6,764 nt of DNA from JBOHBN01 sp050698355. GTDB taxonomy: Bacteria; Actinomycetota; Actinomycetes; Streptosporangiales; WHST01. Under the pieces are notes generated by a model that made no database searches, was not told the origin of the DNA, and was given only the letters and a program-made list of their open reading frames with translations. This document shows, in pieces, positions 5,651 to 6,764 of this stretch; positions within the stretch are counted from its first letter, which is position 1, and every line of letters begins with the position of its first letter. The stretch spans positions 1 to 6,764 of the forward strand of contig JBOHBN010000093.1 of assembly GCA_050698355.1 (NCBI GenBank). Reading direction: 5' to 3'. The position numbers were made by a program, and so were the translations under genes.

Positions 5651-5679
5651 CTATAACAGCGAACATCCTTCATGATCAC
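5628..5679. terminator. Inverted repeat spanning the end of mshD, probable bidirectional terminator
   Basis: GTGATCATGAA at 5628–5638 is perfectly complementary to TTCATGATCAC at 5669–5679. After one mismatch GAT (5640–5642) pairs with ATC (5665–5667), leaving a loop of 22 bases. The left arm is inside mshD; the right arm lies between its stop and the stop of the convergent phosphate transporter gene (5693). There is no T-tract. An alternative is a protein-binding operator, given the inner palindrome TGATCA. Confidence 0.6.
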
Positions 5680-5692
5680 CGGGTAGCAGCGA

Positions 5693-6694
5693 TCAGACGG
5701 CGTGGAGCAGCCCGACCGAGATCCAGTAGACGACGGCGGCGGCGACGCCGGCGGCCGGGAGGGTGACCACCCAGGCGCCGACGATGTTGCCCGCGACGCC
5801 CCAGCGCACCGCGGAGACCCGCTTGGTCGCACCGACGCCCATGATCGACGCGGTGATGGTGTGGGTCGTCGAGATCGGCGCCGCGAAGACGAACGCTGCC
5901 AGGTAGAGCACCGTCGACGCGGTCGCCTCCGCGGCGAAACCGTGCGGCGGGTCGAGCTCGATGATCCGGCGGCCGAGCGTACGCATGATGCGCCAGCCAC
6001 CGGAGTACGTACCGAGCGAGATCACCAGTGCGCTCGACACCGTTACCCAGATCGGGATGCTGAACCCTTCGTGGTACCCGGTGACCACCAGCGCGAGCAC
6101 CATGATGCCCATCGTCTTCTGCGCGTCCTGCAGGCCGTGGCCGAGCGCCATGCCCGCCGCCGACACCGACTGGGCGACGCGGAAACCACGGTTCAACCGG
6201 GAGGGTGAGTAGCGCCGGAACATCCAGATGATCGCGATCATCACCAGGTAACCGAGCACCAGGCCCACGATGGGAGACAACACCATCGGCACGATGACCT
6301 TGCCCACCACGCCCAGCCAGATCACCGGGTTGCTCGCGGCGAGCGCGGAACCGACCATGCCGCCGATGAGGGCGTGCGAGGAGGACGAGGGTAGGCCGAA
6401 GTACCAGGTGATCAGGTTCCAGACGATCGCGCCGACGAGCGCCGCGAACACGATGACCAGGCCGTGGCTGCCCTCGGGTGGCTTGATGATGCCCTTGCCG
6501 ACCGTCGCGGCGACCTGCGTACCGAGGAACGCGCCGGCGAGGTTCATAACCGCGGCCATCAGCAGGGCTGCTCGCGGGGTGAGCGCGCGAGTGGAAACCG
6601 AGGTCGCGATCGCGTTTGCCGCGTCGTGGAATCCGTTGGTGTAGTTGAAGAGCAGGGCGACTGCGAGAACGACGACGAGCCCGGCGAGCTCCAC
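5693..6694 (-). CDS. pit: PiT-family inorganic phosphate transporter
   Basis: A 333-residue integral membrane protein of the low-affinity phosphate permease family (cation- or metal-phosphate coupled). The two inverted PiT half-repeats are visible: LFNYTNGFHDAANAIATSV (15–33) with GLPSSSSHALIGG (100–112), and GHGLQDAQKTMGIM (185–198) with APISTTHTITASIMGVG (272–288), with the conserved Asp24, Asp190 and Ser/Thr clusters. About ten hydrophobic segments surround them. The central loop RRYSPSRLNRG (160–170) is short, so this is the compact bacterial type. The GTG start directly follows the TAG of the upstream gene with no gap, and AAGGAG lies six bases ahead inside that gene, so the two form an operon. 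It converges with mshD. Confidence 0.95.
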   Translation of the reverse strand: MELAGLVVVLAVALLFNYTNGFHDAANAIATSVSTRALTPRAALLMAAVMNLAGAFLGTQVAATVGKGIIKPPEGSHGLVIVFAALVGAIVWNLITWYFGLPSSSSHALIGGMVGSALAASNPVIWLGVVGKVIVPMVLSPIVGLVLGYLVMIAIIWMFRRYSPSRLNRGFRVAQSVSAAGMALGHGLQDAQKTMGIMVLALVVTGYHEGFSIPIWVTVSSALVISLGTYSGGWRIMRTLGRRIIELDPPHGFAAEATASTVLYLAAFVFAAPISTTHTITASIMGVGATKRVSAVRWGVAGNIVGAWVVTLPAAGVAAAVVYWISVGLLHAV

Positions 6695-6764
6695 CTACGA
6701 CTCCTTGACCGCGATCGTCTCGACCGTGTTGGCGACGTGCTCGAACGCGTCCATCGCCTGCTCG
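6695..6764 (-). CDS. C-terminal end of a DUF47/PhoU-like protein (partial)
   Basis: The frame ending in TAG immediately before the transporter is open to the window edge and encodes EQAMDAFEHVANTVETIAVKES. This helix, with an 'A-x-E-x-V-A-x-x-V-E-x-I-x-V-K' pattern, fits the end of DUF47/PhoU-domain proteins, which commonly precede PiT genes and are thought to modulate phosphate uptake. Only 22 codons are seen, so the family call rests mainly on context and the pattern. The start lies beyond the window. Confidence 0.7.
   Translation of the reverse strand, partial: EQAMDAFEHVANTVETIAVKES

Overview
This 6764-base window is high-GC DNA with GTG starts, short or overlapping gene junctions and hairpin terminators without U-tracts. 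The gene set points clearly to an actinobacterium: a mycothiol synthase (mycothiol is made only by Actinobacteria), an orphan GlnR-type nitrogen regulator, an LmeA/DUF2993 envelope protein, and the sulfurtransferase + DUF1416 pair. I cannot place the genus from sequence alone. The block sulfurtransferase–DUF1416, LmeA, GlnR, MshD is the same neighbourhood as Mycobacterium tuberculosis Rv0814c–Rv0819 (from memory), so it is an ancient chromosomal core segment and not a mobile island. No IS element, CRISPR array, tRNA or rRNA was found.

Layout. (1) 24–1466 (+): a degenerate J-domain / TPR / two-TM protein of unknown function. (2) 1467–1633: non-coding, structured, with a strong hairpin (1570–1611) serving two convergent genes. 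(3) 1634–3994 (–): reading leftwards from 3994, a MoaD-type sulfur carrier (moaD), an LmeA/DUF2993 protein, an unlisted 25-codon leader peptide (2898–2975), a two-domain rhodanese and DUF1416, mostly with tight junctions. (4) 3995–4030: a 36-base divergent promoter region. (5) 4031–5650 (+): glnR then mshD. (6) 5628–5679: an inverted repeat that starts inside the end of mshD and probably terminates both convergent transcripts. (7) 5693–6764 (–): a PiT-family phosphate transporter and, abutting upstream, the last 22 codons of what looks like its DUF47/PhoU-like partner, cut by the window edge.

How the genes fit together. The leftward group is about sulfur: a rhodanese that carries persulfide sulfur, a MoaD-like carrier ending in Gly-Gly, and DUF1416, which travels with the rhodanese. 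The rightward pair couples global nitrogen control (GlnR) with the last step of synthesis of the cysteine-derived thiol mycothiol (MshD). The most interesting item is the tiny ORF at 2898–2975, whose peptide carries the TKRR-x-VD-x-x-RV-x-SS-x-C pattern of actinobacterial leader peptides found ahead of sulfur genes. It suggests that the rhodanese–DUF1416 pair is controlled by cysteine supply through translation of the leader. The 134 bases between leader and rhodanese contain alternative hairpins that could carry out such a switch.
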